From Amyelois transitella (lineage: Eukaryota > Arthropoda > Insecta > Lepidoptera > Pyralidae), in assembly GCF_032362555.1 (NCBI RefSeq), contig NC_083505.1, positions 6,935,501 through 6,999,500 of the forward strand: a stretch of DNA of 64,000 nucleotides. The letters run 5' to 3'. A program made the position numbers and the translations under genes. This document shows, piece by piece, positions 9,872 to 22,970 of the stretch. How positions within the stretch are numbered: the first letter of the stretch is position 1; every line of letters starts with the position of its first letter. The notes under the pieces were generated by a model. It was given only the letters and a program-made list of their open reading frames with translations. It searched no databases and was not told the DNA's origin.

Positions 9872-11602
9872 ATGCCAGGTTTAGAGCCTTCACTTAGTGA
9901 TGAGGACTATATTATTGCCAGAGCAAAACAGCAATCTAATATATATTCTGCAAAAGCTTGGATGCTGACAGCCAAGTCGTTATTTCCTACCAATTTTAAG
10001 ATACAATTTGAAGCATACTTGATGGAAAAACAGTCTGGCAATGTTCAAGAAGCTGCTGAATGTTTCAGCTCACTAATAATGTCTCGACAAAACCTTACCG
10101 ATTTATTACCAGAAATATATGCTATTGCTAATTCATTAAAATCTGCTGAAGTCAACTTTTTAAGTCAGATGTTTGACAAAATTTGTCCAGAAATACAATT
10201 AACTATACTTAAAACAAGTGTAGAAAACAGTGATGACACTATGGAGCATTGCCGATTACTAGTTTTGCTTTTAAAAAAATTTCCACAGTTGGGAGTAGAT
10301 GGTCTTGTAAAAACTTTGATAAGTGCTGAAAAGTTTTTCTATGATAACAGATATGCTCGTCTGTTAGTGGTTGAAACTTTGCCTCTATTAAGCTCCTTAG
10401 AATCACCCAGGCTCCTTCAGCGTTTATTGATAAAAGCAATTGATTTTTATAACTCTTATGTTTATGATGATACTGAACATGACATAACTGACCCATGGCA
10501 AAGACTTTATGGAGTTTTAGATTTATTAGGAAGGCAACTTGGATGGGACCCATTCTTAATAAACTACAATAATAGTTTAAATAAGGAAACGTATTTCCAG
10601 AAGTTGGTTTCTTTGAGAAACTGTGATGATTGTCGTCAGTTGTTGTACTGTGGTATTTCATTTTTCTTGAGATGTCTTTATGAGCACCGTTCATTGAAAG
10701 GAAATCATATTCTTGTTGAGGCTTTAACAGATCCTGATGCACCACTTTCAAAGAGGAAGAAAGGGGACCAGGAAGTGACAGGAACATCAGCACATCAATT
10801 TCAAGCTGCTGCAAATTGTTGGGAACTGTTACACAGTGATGATATTATTGCAAGAGAGTTTACAAAATTAGCAAATCAACTTCAGGTCAAGCCTTGGTCT
10901 GAAGGTTTTGTAGATGAATTGGCTTTGTATAGGGGCCAGTATGAAGAAGCTATGCCTCCTCCTACATCAAATAATTTAACTTCCTGTATAATGAGAGTAT
11001 CTATCAACTATTTCCAGAAGAAATATCTACCATGTATTGAAAATATCTTAGCAGCACTGCCTCAACTACCTACTGTGGAAGGTGCACTAGAATTGGAATT
11101 GATTGTGGGTGGAAAACATCGTCATTTGCATTTTCTTCCACTTACAAAAGTTGCTGTGATGCATTATTTTTGTACATTACTTATAAGAATTTTATTGGGT
11201 ACTGGAAATACTTCAGACTTAATATATGGTCACATATTGGTATTGACTCAACTAGGTTGGCCACAGGAGGAACCAATTTTTATTCAAATAATGGAATTGA
11301 TTCGACAAAAGGGAGTGTTCCACTATCATTTATTCTCGGCATATATCATTCACATAGATATATTAGAAGAACTTACTTATATTTGGAATGAACAAGGCAG
11401 CAATGTTGTTTTAGATATATTACCTAACTCCCAGCAACATTTAGGTCAGAGGAGAATTGGTACACGTGGAGCGGATAAGGGAGTAAAGGAGGATTTCAAG
11501 CAGGCCATGAAAGCTCAAGTTTTAAGAAGCAATGAATCCATTCTTAATTTAATGATACAGTTTATTACATCTGAACGCTCTTATTTTCTAAGTACCAAGT
11601 GA
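9872..11602 (+). CDS. IntS10: Integrator complex subunit 10
   Basis: Integrator is the nuclear complex that cleaves snRNA 3' ends and terminates paused RNA polymerase II; subunit 10 belongs to its arm module with subunits 13 and 14. This 576-residue frame follows INTS10 along its length. The N-terminus has AKAWMLTAKSLFPTNFKIQFEAYLME, as in the vertebrate [31 protein letters not shown] block lies mid-protein, with a basic SKRKKGD patch near residue 293. The C-terminal signature TRGADKGVKEDF is near residue 530 and is followed by a short helical end. It is shorter than human INTS10 (about 710), mainly by losing central loop sequence, and its coding part has no intron. The Met chosen is the first in frame and sits directly before the conserved block. 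An AATAAA lies at 11667-11672. The gene converges on TAF5, whose stop is only 172 bases away. Confidence 0.92.
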   Translation: MPGLEPSLSDEDYIIARAKQQSNIYSAKAWMLTAKSLFPTNFKIQFEAYLMEKQSGNVQEAAECFSSLIMSRQNLTDLLPEIYAIANSLKSAEVNFLSQMFDKICPEIQLTILKTSVENSDDTMEHCRLLVLLLKKFPQLGVDGLVKTLISAEKFFYDNRYARLLVVETLPLLSSLESPRLLQRLLIKAIDFYNSYVYDDTEHDITDPWQRLYGVLDLLGRQLGWDPFLINYNNSLNKETYFQKLVSLRNCDDCRQLLYCGISFFLRCLYEHRSLKGNHILVEALTDPDAPLSKRKKGDQEVTGTSAHQFQAAANCWELLHSDDIIAREFTKLANQLQVKPWSEGFVDELALYRGQYEEAMPPPTSNNLTSCIMRVSINYFQKKYLPCIENILAALPQLPTVEGALELELIVGGKHRHLHFLPLTKVAVMHYFCTLLIRILLGTGNTSDLIYGHILVLTQLGWPQEEPIFIQIMELIRQKGVFHYHLFSAYIIHIDILEELTYIWNEQGSNVVLDILPNSQQHLGQRRIGTRGADKGVKEDFKQAMKAQVLRSNESILNLMIQFITSERSYFLSTK

Positions 11603-11774
11603 ATAACATTTCCTAAATATAATTGATTAGTACTTATTATGTATGATGGTATGAAAAAGAATAAGAAATAAAGGAGTTACATACACAATATTATTATCTT
11701 TTATATTTAGTCATATAATCCCTACTAAGTTCTAAATATTTTTTTTCATGGACTTTTCATAATCTGTTAAAATG

Positions 11775-14700
11775 TTACGAGCTTCCTTCATAGGATCCTA
11801 CTCCAAGAAGTAGATTGCGGCGTGTAAAATGTAGACCTTTGATGGGCGAATTTTTTGTTGGGAATGAGCGTAACAAACATTTGTCGTCCTTTTGAAAAGT
11901 GCTATTACTAGTGCCAATTTCTTCATTTTGAACTTCTTCTGTTATAGCAATGAAATCCCATAATTTGATGCTGCAATCTAAAGACCCTGTAAAAAAAATT
12001 ATAAATAGTAAATTCTGTGATGATCATGAGCACTAACTACTTTGCGGTTGTTTTTATAGAATGTCAACTCCTAGTAGGCTCGCGTTTAAACGCGTAGAAA
12101 ACTGCGTTGCAAAAGACTACACATTTTCCTATAGTTTTAGTTCAATAAGGTATTTCTTTTGTCTTATTCAATTTTTTTCTATATTTCTATAGCTGCTACT
12201 GACGCGATATAACTTATCTGCCCTCTTCGACTCGCGTTTCGCTTTTTATTATGATGTGACACGGGGCAGAGATAGTATATATCATGTGATAAAAGAGGAG
12301 TCGCGCGTGCTATACTAGACCCGCTAGGGTTGCCAGGCAGTCGATTACCTGTCGTTGATAGTACATTTATGTCTCAACTTCCCTCTTTGTCTTACACTAT
12401 TAATCTCTATCTATGTCTAACCAATAAAATCAGTCAAAACTACTTATGACTGAAGATGTTGGTTCAAAAGGCATACATATAAAATCACGTCTATGTCCCT
12501 TGCGGGAACAAAGCCCACGGTCTGGCATGTAAGACCATGTTCAGTTATTTTGGCTTTATGAAAAATGTTTTTAAATTACCTGAAGCTAAAATAGTGCCAT
12601 CTCGGCTAAATGCTAGTGCGTGTATGGGGGCCGTGTGAGACGGCGGCAGCGAAGCCGTGGGCAGCCCGGTGGACAAGTCCCACACCATGAGTTCGCCTGC
12701 GCCCCCTCCCGACGCCAGCCATCGTCCACATACAGAAAATGCCAGTACAAATACTGAAGACTAAAAATAAATACAAATGATTAAACATGCAGTTGAATGA
12801 TGTTACTTTTGATGTATATATACTTAAATATTTAAAACAAAAAAAGCTTATTACCTTATGTCCAGTCATGATTCGAACTTGTGTTCCAGTTAAACAGTCC
12901 CAGACCCTGACAGTGCGGTCGCTGGATCCAGTTGCAACATAATTAGAATTTGGGTGAAATTGAACACACTGAAAGTCAGAAAAACTTAAAATTTTGAGTA
13001 ATATACTTATCAAATATTTACTTATTTTTAGATACTATACATATAGATACTTGATTCAGTTCCCGTGAGTTTATAAAACAAATTACAGTTCATGAATTTT
13101 ATGAAGTGCTGTAAAAATTTCATTCTTATTGTGTGCTTCTACATTTAGTAAAAATTAACGTGTGGGCAACTCCTTTGGCGACATATGTATATAATGATTT
13201 AGCTTGGGATAAATAAGTGAAAGAGGGACTTCGGAACAGAGTGCGTACTGTTTCCTAGCTGTAGGTCAAAACAAGCTATTTAAAAAAAAAAGCTACATAC
13301 ATAAAGTGACCAGACGTCCCGTTTTGAACGGGACTGTCCCTTCATTCGATCACATGTCCCGTTGTCCCCAAATAATGATCAGGGACTCAAAAAACCAAAA
13401 TTTAAATATTGTGCGTGTGCGTGTCAAAAACAGAATCGCGTTGTCAACCGATCGGGGTTTCCCGCCCGCGCACACTATCGGTTCCCTTAGTACCGAGCGG
13501 TGGAGAGGGGCATTTGACATTTCATCTTTATTAAAGCATATTTGTTCCTCCGAGAAATATGAAAACGAGTAAAAATATAATATGCTGCACATAATTTAAT
13601 AATTACTGTCACATAAATGGTGCTTTAATGAAGCTGGTGATTGCTTTTTATTTTTCGTAAATACTTATAATAATAAAAACATTTTTAATTTTAGTGAACA
13701 CAAAATAAAGAAGGTTGAAAAGTTATGTTTATTTTTATTGTTAACTTTTCCTCCTAATATTAGTAGTATGTATGGACCATACATATATACATAGGTATCT
13801 ATGGTCCAACGGACGTCCCGTTTTGAGTAAAAAAAAAAGGTCAGTTTATACATACGTCAACGTCGGAAAGGTGTCCAGAAAATATTCTTAGCGGCTGATG
13901 ATGGTCAGTGGCCCAGAGTCTTGCCGTGCGGTCGTGGCCGCACGACACGAAGTAGTGTCCGTGTGGAGACCACCTCACGTCCCACACTGGCCACACGTGG
14001 CCTCGGTACACTACGAGGCAGGTCCAGCATTGAAGTGACCACAGTCTTACTGTTGTAAAAGAATTTCATTTTTAGGCATAACTTAAAATAACGATTTATT
14101 TTTGGTATTTGTCACCAAGCCCTAGCAGTAAAGTTAGTTCAAAGCCTTTCCTTGAATAGTTCATTCATTGATTTATTAAGAGAAAAAGTTTTGTTAAGTA
14201 TAAGTACCTACTCTATGATTAAAAGGGATCTTTAGGTCATTCCGAATAAATCCATTAGAATATTTACTGTCTTAATTAATATAGGCGAGAAGTCAATTTA
14301 CCTGTGGAATCTTCGGAGCATGATAATAATAATGCTTTGAATGGGTCAAATCCGACTTTATACACTGGCCCTGAATGACCAAATAATGTGCGGCATGTAT
14401 CTCTGTCTTTTTCTTCCATCATACGGACGAGAACATCACCTGAAAATAAAAATTGATAATCAAAGCATAATTACAAAGAAAGGGAATGGGCTCTCTAGGT
14501 AAGAGGCGTTATTTTATCTTATGTATGTACTAGCTGTTGCCCGCGACTTCGGAGTTAAAACAAAGCAATTGGTGAAAGATAATCGTGATCATACATACAG
14601 GCAGACAGACAAAAAATTAAAAAAAAATTTTTTGCTTTCTTTTATTCATTCTAAGTGTCCCTCTATTCATTTCAGTCAAAAATACTAAATGTACAGACAA

Positions 14701-17700
14701 AATATTTTTACTGTTTCATTTTATGTACAGATGATTATAATCACGTCTTTATCATTTGGGTAAGCAGAGCCAGAGGTCTTGAAGACTGTATGGCTTACTG
14801 GTAGAATTGCGAGATAGTGACAGGCTGCTCGCACATTAAAGAATCTCAAGTTGTAAGTTTGGTCTTTGGCTTAGGATCCACGGCATTATATTTCTTTATA
14901 ATTTGGTAAAAAATTATCATCAATTACAAAGTTACCTGCTTCTCTGTCAATGTCCTGTAACTTTTCAGCAGATTTCATGCCACGAAGTCTTACCGTGGTA
15001 AGAGTCCATACCTGTAAACATGACAATATTATTTTTTATATTTTTAAAACCATCTTTTGTTTATGTATACAATGAATTTGTAGCATATAGTTTATGTGAA
15101 TAATTTCTTTATAATATAGTACATATCTTTTTCTTTATTAATGCAATCTTGATATTATACCACACTGCCGGCCAGGGGGCTTCTTCAGTTTCTTGTTTAA
15201 ATTCACACACATCACGTCTTTATTCTTATGGAATAAACAGAACCGAAATATAAAAAACAATTTCTAAAAAGATTTGAATATGGCTTAATATGGAATTGAG
15301 ATTGATAGTGCCAGTTTTTCGTATGTGATGTGAATTATACTAATACATAATAGTTTTGTGTTCATAACACATGGTATGATAACAACTAGGTTACCTTTAT
15401 ATTAGAATTATTAAAACCAACAGCCAGCAAAGTGGAATCATCACAAATGTCTGCACAGAGAGCTGTGTGACCGCTATTCAGCAGTGTATAGAAGCATATT
15501 GAAGGAAGGCTCTCAGGACCAAGTGGAATACGCTTTGAAGCTTCCCTTAAGGCCTTTCCTTTTTCAATCTTATCAGTTTCTTTCCTGTAAAAAAGAAAAA
15601 ATATAAGTATTTAAATTATTCCAAATAAAAACTGTTTAGGTAGTATAGCACTTATACCAATAATACATACAATTCTGGCAGTGGAATTCTGTCATTTGGT
15701 GGAGCATTTGGATCAGACTTAGGTTTTTTCATGAAAATGTTATCCTTTTTTGCTTTTTTCTTTTTGGGTTTATCTGGAGTTTCCTCAACTTCCTCTTCAT
15801 CTTCAATTGGAGCAGGAAGCACTTGTATGTCTGGCTCTTTCAATAATCCATAGTAAACTTTGGTACGATTTTCTAGAACCAGACAGAAAAGTAAAATACT
15901 AACAGATGAATTTAAGAAAAATATATATAGTACCTAGTAAGATTTTACTTTTGAGGGAAATAATATATAGAAAAAAATCCTAAGCAACTGATAACTATTT
16001 TAATAACTTAAGTAAGTTTATTTCTAGAGAAAACACGCGTTTTCTTCTTCGCCAATCTTCTTTCAATTTAGCATACCTATATAATAAGAGTCTGGAGAAC
16101 AACACAGGATACTTTTCATCTTAGTAAAAACTAAAGTTATACATTTTTTTTTATTATTTCATTTCCCCTACCCTTAATTTTTAATATATAATTAAATATC
16201 TTGGCTAATACTATTTCTACAAATTGTTAATTCCTATGAAAGTTAAAAATAAAAGTAGGTTAAATAGTATATTATTAAATTAATAATTCAATATTATGAT
16301 AACTCAATATAATTTTTTAAAGTGGTTTCTCTATTAAAAATTCATTTGTAATGTTGATACTCAAGCAAATATGAAGTCACTCAAATATTATAAAGCTTCT
16401 CCTTTTTATATAAGTAACTTAATGTTTGTAAGTTGTTATCTTGTAATCAACTAAAAATATATGCTATAGTATAGTGTAAATTACACAATACTGTAGTGTA
16501 AACTATTATTTTCACTTAAAATTTTTATTTACAGTCACTGTTGAAATACTACCCCATTTTTATAACAGTAAAATTGGATATTGCTTATTTGACCACACTC
16601 CTTAAACCAAGTGTAGATCTTGCTTACCTAGTTGTTAAAATCACCAAACACATTTTGGAGTTGCAAATTAGTTCTAGGGTATAAGGATGACCATTTATAT
16701 AAGGCTGGTAAGTAGTGTTCTTATGATTGATCAAAAACACCTAAAATAAATATAGAATACAAAGCTGATTGAATGACTGATCTATCAAAGCATAGTGATG
16801 AAGTTGGATACTTTTGATCATAAGGCACATTAGAATTTTCCAACCTTCCCGCAAAAAAAAAGGATTAAGAGATTTAACATTTGTTTTTATAGGTATGTCT
16901 TTTATCATACATTTAAGTTCTTGAGTAAAGTGCAAAGATTGAATGTACACAATCAAGCATGTCATTGAGTATCTAATTTCAGAAGAAGTGAGATTTTTTA
17001 AATTCCTATCATCTGTGGCAAGTTTACATTTAATTACAAATTTAAGAACATATGCATACGAGTATATACGTTGCAACCTAGTTAACGTTGATACATTTGA
17101 AATAGGCAACATTTCTTGTTGTATGCTACAATTAACAACATTGAGATCGTCAGACCTAGGGTCTGATATAACCTTATTTAAACTTATTTCTTTGGAAACG
17201 AAATTTACATCATAAAGTTCTTGTGGCCCTTGACACTAAATTTGGCAAGAATCTAATTGAGTGGGATTTAGACCCCTAGACAAGCAGTCGACAGGATTAT
17301 TTGACCCATTAACATAAAACCAATTACATTCTTTTGTTAATTCATTGTTAGTATGTACCCTATTTTGAATATATTGTGGATTGTTATCAGATTTCAACCA
17401 CCAAAGCACTATCTGAGAATCAGCCAACAAAAACTTATATCTAAAATTAACATTATGAAATAATGATAATATTTTATTAAACAATTTGACCAGCAATACT
17501 GCACCATTTAACTCTGGTTATAAATTCATGGGGTGATTTGAAATTTTCTTGAGTAGTCTAGGGATGCGCCAAGTGAGTATTTTCCAGAGTTCCCGCAGGA
17601 AGGGAAATTAATCATGTTTTTTCTAGACATACCATTTTTTGCAGCTTCTCCTAGAACTCCACCGGCTGTGGCTCGTAATTGTGCCTGGGTTCTACCTGGC

Positions 17701-18858
17701 CCATCATGCACGTCTAGCTGAATGTGGTTGTTTATGATGTTGATGATAACAGTTGAGTTCTTTTGTTCATGTAAATAGCGTTTCAGCTGTGATGATGCGT
17801 CACGTGAAAGCTGAACCACAAATTTGTTGGAACTAGAAAAACATACACTTACACTTCATAATATATAAAATATAATATATAATAATTCATAAGGTGCTTA
17901 AATATATCAGTGCCGGAAAGCATCTTTTTTAACATAATCATAGTAGTATCATAAAATATACTAATAACATAGCCTCAAAGTAAGTTTGAGACTTGTGTAA
18001 TGAGATACTAACCTACTTATCGGGCAAATCAGAAAGTTGGTTTCTCATCAAGCCCTGGCCTGCTGTTATATATGTTGTGTTGTTTTACCTGTATATTTCA
18101 GCCAGCTCATTTCCCTTTATTTGGTCTTTATGTTTCACAATAGCTAATTTATTTAGATCATCTTGGTAATAATCCTCCTGCTCAGCACGAAATTTCTCCA
18201 AGAAGTTTATAGCATGTTCATTATGATCATATAAGATTAACAACATATACATATGAACAAATACTGGATAGAGCAGCATTGACAATTCATACTGAAAAAT
18301 AGAAACAACAATCAGTCAGGTGCAGCCAAGTAAATTGGCCAAAGACTATCATATTAGTAGTCGTAGTAACAGTATTATCAAATCACAAATCTGCAATTAT
18401 TAATTAACTGTTCTAGGTGGTTTGGTCATTAAAGATAAAACTGAAACTTAATAAGTAAGACCTATATTGTAACCATATTAAAGGAATAAATTATGATTAT
18501 CACAAAACCGAATACAGTAATGTTTTACCTTGTACATGTCTAATGAATTCTCGATAAACTTCTTTAAACTATCGTATGCGAACTCGTAACTATATGGATC
18601 ACTTTCGGTGTGATGAGCTGTAAGTATACTAGCTAATTCCACCTCAGGCAAATCCAAACTCTCTAATTCAACATCTCCTAAACTTGCTTCCTTACGCAAG
18701 ATATCTTCAGTACCCTGAAAATAAACATAAAAGCATTGCATTTTCCTTTAAATTATAAATTTGAAAACAATAGGTCGTCTTGCTACCAGCATTACCTTCA
18801 AATTATACTTCCGAAGAAGTTGTAAAACAGCCAACAAAGGTGTTGATTTGTCCCCCAT
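11775..18858 (-). CDS. Taf5: Transcription initiation factor TFIID subunit 5
   Basis: TAF5 is a structural WD40 subunit of TFIID, acting in RNA polymerase II promoter recognition. Twelve coding exons join in frame to 652 residues: 18858-18796, 18714-18529, 18291-18089, 17832-17633, 15872-15671, 15584-15395, 15011-14936, 14439-14302, 14049-13856, 12968-12855, 12760-12580, 11986-11775. Residues about 7-39 form a LisH motif, followed by the TAF5 N-terminal helical domain (YPVFVHMY, FLEKFRAEQEDYY). A charged EDEEEVEETPDKPKKKKAKK linker lies near residue 240. Six WD40 repeats begin near residue 318, with GHSGPVYKVGFDP, GHVWPVWDVRWSP, GHLSDVDCVQFHP and WD-type ends. The C-terminus carries FTRRNLLL, as in other TAF5 proteins. 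An in-frame TAA lies four codons upstream of the start. All introns are GT-AG. Length is below Drosophila (about 700) and human (800). Confidence 0.95.
13300..13830. repeat. Paired ACGTCCCGTTTTGA motifs in a TAF5 intron
   Basis: The 14-base string ACGTCCCGTTTTGA occurs twice in direct orientation, near 13314 and 13813, bounding about 500 bases of intron. The left copy continues into ACGGGACTGTCCC and CATGTCCCG. This looks like a dispersed repeat, but I could not define its class or true ends. Confidence 0.3.
14740..14875 (-). mobile_element. Diverged TATG-tailed retroposon fragment
   Basis: This recognisable but old fragment of the family seen at 28326 has TCACGTCTTTATC, AGCAGAGCC, TCTTGAAGACTG and GATAGTGACAGGCTGCT in the family's reverse orientation. 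It lies in a TAF5 intron. A still shorter relic lies at about 12483-12545 in another intron of the same gene. Confidence 0.5.
16745..17500 (-). pseudogene. Decayed BEL/Pao-type retrotransposon pol fragment
   Basis: Two minus-strand frames in a TAF5 intron carry pieces of a BEL/Pao pol region in the expected order. The first (17496-17236) has FLLADSQIVLWWL, then NRVHTN and WFYVNGSNNPVDCLSRGL, the RNase H end and the following conserved block. The second (17112-16741) has STLTRLQRIYSYAYVLKF and LNPFFLREGWK, typical of the stretch before the integrase. A stop and frame change separate them, and no LTRs or other domains were found nearby. It is an inactive relic. Confidence 0.7.
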
Positions 18859-21800
18859 TTTAATAAATTATGAGAATTTATTCAATTTATGAAAAATTTA
18901 GCACATCTTCAAATCATCAATCACTTCGAATCCATCAATCCTCAAGAATGACTGTGTCTGTCACCAAGAACCGACATCAACCAACAAACAAAACACCAAG
19001 AAACTTAAGCTAACTCAGAACCAAAGTAATTGCGCTTATAGGGCAAAAACAATGGTATTTTAATAATATTCAGAGAACAACCCAAAGCCAAAGAATGGAA
19101 TGACTTATGACAAATGACCGACGCCATTAATGACACTGACAATTGACTTCAATATTTGGACGTTCCTTGAAATCATCGATTTTCGATAAGCCTATCGATA
19201 CCATCGACTATCGATAGCTCACTTACGTGTAATAGTACCCAAAAATAGTACCAATAAACTACAATAAGATAGTGTTGCTGCCATCAATGGAGAGCAAAAG
19301 TGAGAGCAGCGCACTCCTTCCATTTTTCGGCTCTACCAACCGGTAGAGACATGAGTGGTAATGGGATGTGCATTTGATATTGATTCAATACTATAAAGTA
19401 TCGATAGTATTGTTACGTGTAAATAGTATTTACGGTAACTGAGCCATTGATTGTATCGATATTGCATTTATTCAAATATCGATAGTTTATTTATAGACTA
19501 TCGATAGTGAACTATCGACAGGTAACACTACTCAAGATGAATGATCTACCTACGGTCTACCCATCTACGCTGTCACGCATGTTGATAAGGCTAAAATAAG
19601 CTTAAACTACCCTCTTTCTCTATCTTAGAGTAAAACCACACAGTAAGATAAAGTTAATAATATGAAGGAAGATAAGACTATGTTTTGTCAACTTGTATAA
19701 AACTGTAATAAATATAAATTAGAGTAAGGTGATAAGAAATTACTTTTCAGTTCGCATCAATAAAAAGGTAGACATGATTTGTACCCGCTTATTCCCTATC
19801 GTTGGCAAGTATATAAATCGGAAGAATTAATATTCAAAGATTATCGTTGATAAGGATATCTTGCTGCTATGCTAGGAGGTCTAACTCCTAGACCTCCTTG
19901 ACTAACAAATCACAAACCACCTAGAAAATTTGCTAAAACAAAAATGCCTTCGAGACGTTTTCTGCCGCCTTGAGACAGTGACTTTTATTTTACTAATACT
20001 AATGTTTATTAAGCAGCACTTAGTTATAAATTCTCGTTAATCCTAATATTTTATATTAATATCTGTGATACCTACATGCCTAGTCGGTCCAGCGAGGTGA
20101 TATGAGGAGCGTCAAACTCTCGCCTAAAGACGTACCGAGTTAATGCTCTTCAGGAAAACTATGTTCTCATAGTCAAAAAACTTCCAACAAGTACCTAAGT
20201 AATAAAATAAAACTAATTGAAATTTAATAAAAGTTTTATTTTGCGCTTTGGGATTCGTTTATAAAATGACTTTTAAGCACTAAAATACATAGTAAGTAAG
20301 TACAAGTTCTATTCAACACTCCAATATCAGGATCCTTTTCTAGTTTCTTTAATGTTAACGATCTATTAAAATTATATACCTATTTTCTATTACATATGAG
20401 TAAAGTGTCTACATAAGGGAAAGGAAAAAGATTATTATTAAGTAAGTAGATGAGGTAAATATCTAGTTATTAGGTACTATTATATATATTGCCCAATGTA
20501 AATTGGTAATCAACTAGTGTATTGACATATATACCTCGTCAATCTTAAAAACTAGTGATAGCATTAACGACACATTAGGGTTTGAAAAATAAACTTGTAT
20601 AATGACTCGCGCCAGTCATTTGCGTGTGTAGTAAAGTTATTCTTATAAAAAGTAACTTTTTAGTGTGAATTGTAAGAGCCACTTATGTATTTTATTTGAG
20701 GTTAAATGAAATCTCACGAGGTATTGTTTATAATCGTCAGATAAGTACATACAAAATAAAATTAATATTTTGAATTTCTGTAGAAGTTTCTAGAAAAACG
20801 TAGTCTAGAAAAACGCCAAGGAGACTGACATATTTCTTGCTAGAAATCTTAGTTCGAAATCTGCGTGCAAAGAATAAAGTTCCGCAAAGTCGTTTTCTAA
20901 TTATTTTCTCCGAAAAGAAACACCTACAAATGTATACTTAAGTTTTATATAATGTAACTTATTAAAAAAATATCGTTTATGGAATGCCTGAGAGTCAATT
21001 CAATTATGTTGTTTTTTTAAGAAATAATAAACACATCTTAAGATAGTATAAAATTCGTAAGTTTTATTTAAAAGAAGTGTTATAACTTACTTATGAAACG
21101 TTTTCAGTCTTAAGATCCGTCTATTATTACTGATAAATGTATCTATATACATTACTAATATTGCGTTAGGAGGTACATAGAGTCAATTTAAAAGTACCTT
21201 ATTTTATTAATAAGTCGAATCTAAACTTCATATCTCTAAAATTCACTCTAGTTTTGGTCGTTGATAAGTAAAGCTATTTCATAGGTACATATCACACTTA
21301 TGGCGCTGCTGTAATTGAGCCCGCCCATAAAAGTAATAGTACTTATTAAATACTGAGTATCAACTAATAATTTTCATGAAGTATTTGAAATTAAATAAAA
21401 TCAACATCTATAATTAAATTATATTATAAATTGTGATACTACATAGGCTAGGCTCAATGACAGGAACATTTAAACAAAAAAAATATAAAATAGGGCAACT
21501 AGGTATATAAATACTTATTAATCGATTTTAGTTAAATATGTGAATCAGACTATTAGGACTTACGTAGAACCTATAGAATATTATGTATTAAAGTATATAA
21601 AGTATATGATGATACAAACGGGCAGGGATTTTAAAACAATTCAGAACAGAACGTTTTTTTTTAATATTTATTTACTTTTAATGAATTATCTACGTATGTA
21701 GGATAATAATTCAAATGCTTTAAGTGTGTATCAGAACGTAGTAAATTAAAAAAAAAAAAAAAAATATTTAACAAAGTTTAAATTCTCTTAAGTATTTAAG

Positions 21801-22970
21801 TACTTATAATAATAAAATTGGTATAGTTAGTCACTATATTTAAAGCTTGGGAGACATAGTTGACAGTCGCAATTATATAGATTACTTTGGTTCATCAAAA
21901 AATTCCAATCGTAGTGGGTAATTGAAAGTACGTAAGGACCCAACTAAATAAACTTATCAGCCATGTACCTAGTGCGTAATAATTATTTGGTGATAATTGG
22001 TAACTAATAATTAAGTATTTGTAATAACTAGGCTTTCTCTAACAATCGTCTTAGTATAAATGCTTCTTGATAACTAAGAAATACTACAATTTTTTTTAAA
22101 GGTGAAGATTTATAGTATGCCTTAATTTTATTTATTTACAGACTGAAATTTATTTATAACAATTTATTTTAAATAATAAATATGAAAAAGAATGAGATAT
22201 GAGAAAGAATATAAAGATATGACTAGAGTACGAGTTGACGTCGGTTTTATTTTAAAAAAGTATAACAATTTTAATAATTAAGAATTTTTATACGAGTAGA
22301 GTGCTTAGAAGCTTTCTCTTCAATACTTAGACATTGGTAAAAGGTAAATGTTAACAAAGTCCGAATAAATTTTTTTTACGTGATACATTTACACATTCCT
22401 TGTGACTAAAACATCCTGCGAATTTTCATTTTTGAAAATCACACATTGAAAATGTTCGCTTCGAAACATAAAATTCAAGTAAGTGTATTACTTGAATTTT
22501 TTGATAGAAAATGGGTGGCACAATTATCACGGATCCAGCGGGCGATGTATCTTTCAAAAGTGTATTTATTGCGGAAAACTGGCAGTCGTAAAAGAGAGGC
22601 GAGGCGTGTATCTACTGCAGTAGAGATAATTGCTGTTTTCGTTAGTAACATTAAGCACCAATATATCCCTTTGTGGAAAGGACATTTTGTTAACTTGCCC
22701 TCGTTTTATTAATTGATAGACATTTAGTAAGTATTTATAGTTAAGGTACCTTAGTACATCTATTTAGAACCATAAACCAACAGTGTTGAAAAATTTATAA
22801 GTGAAAAATATTATGAGCTTTCAAAAATATACCTATAAGTACGACTAGTAGTAATTTTATCTCGATACCTAGATACTAACTGCTACAGAAAATCTCGATA
22901 ATTACGACTGCCTTTAATGGGAATAATTATATGCCTATAAAATATCTATAATTCTCTCTAATTTTTTAAT
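18859..22970. other. TAF5 upstream region and gene-free AT-rich spacer
   Basis: The first 650 bases hold the TATCGATA cluster listed separately. A 9-bp stem (AGGAGGTCT/AGACCTCCT, 19874-19882 and 19890-19898) with a 7-base loop follows. From about 20,000 to 22,970 I see only AT-rich sequence, an A-run near 21,748 and frames below 90 codons with no recognisable protein. Confidence 0.5.
19193..19506. promoter_or_regulatory. Cluster of six perfect DRE motifs (TATCGATA) upstream of TAF5
   Basis: TATCGATA occurs at 19193-19200, 19209-19216, 19399-19406, 19454-19461, 19477-19484 and 19499-19506, with near matches at about 19174-19180 and 19513-19520. This palindrome is the DNA replication-related element bound by DREF at many Drosophila housekeeping promoters. 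The cluster lies 335-650 bases before the TAF5 start codon. That it acts on TAF5 is inference. Confidence 0.6.

Noticed and set aside
10239-10814. 191-codon minus-strand frame
   Set aside because: It lies entirely opposite the INTS10 coding frame and has no recognisable motif.
13306-13572. 88-codon frame in a TAF5 intron
   Set aside because: It falls in a repeat (paired ACGTCCCGTTTTGA motifs) with no protein similarity.
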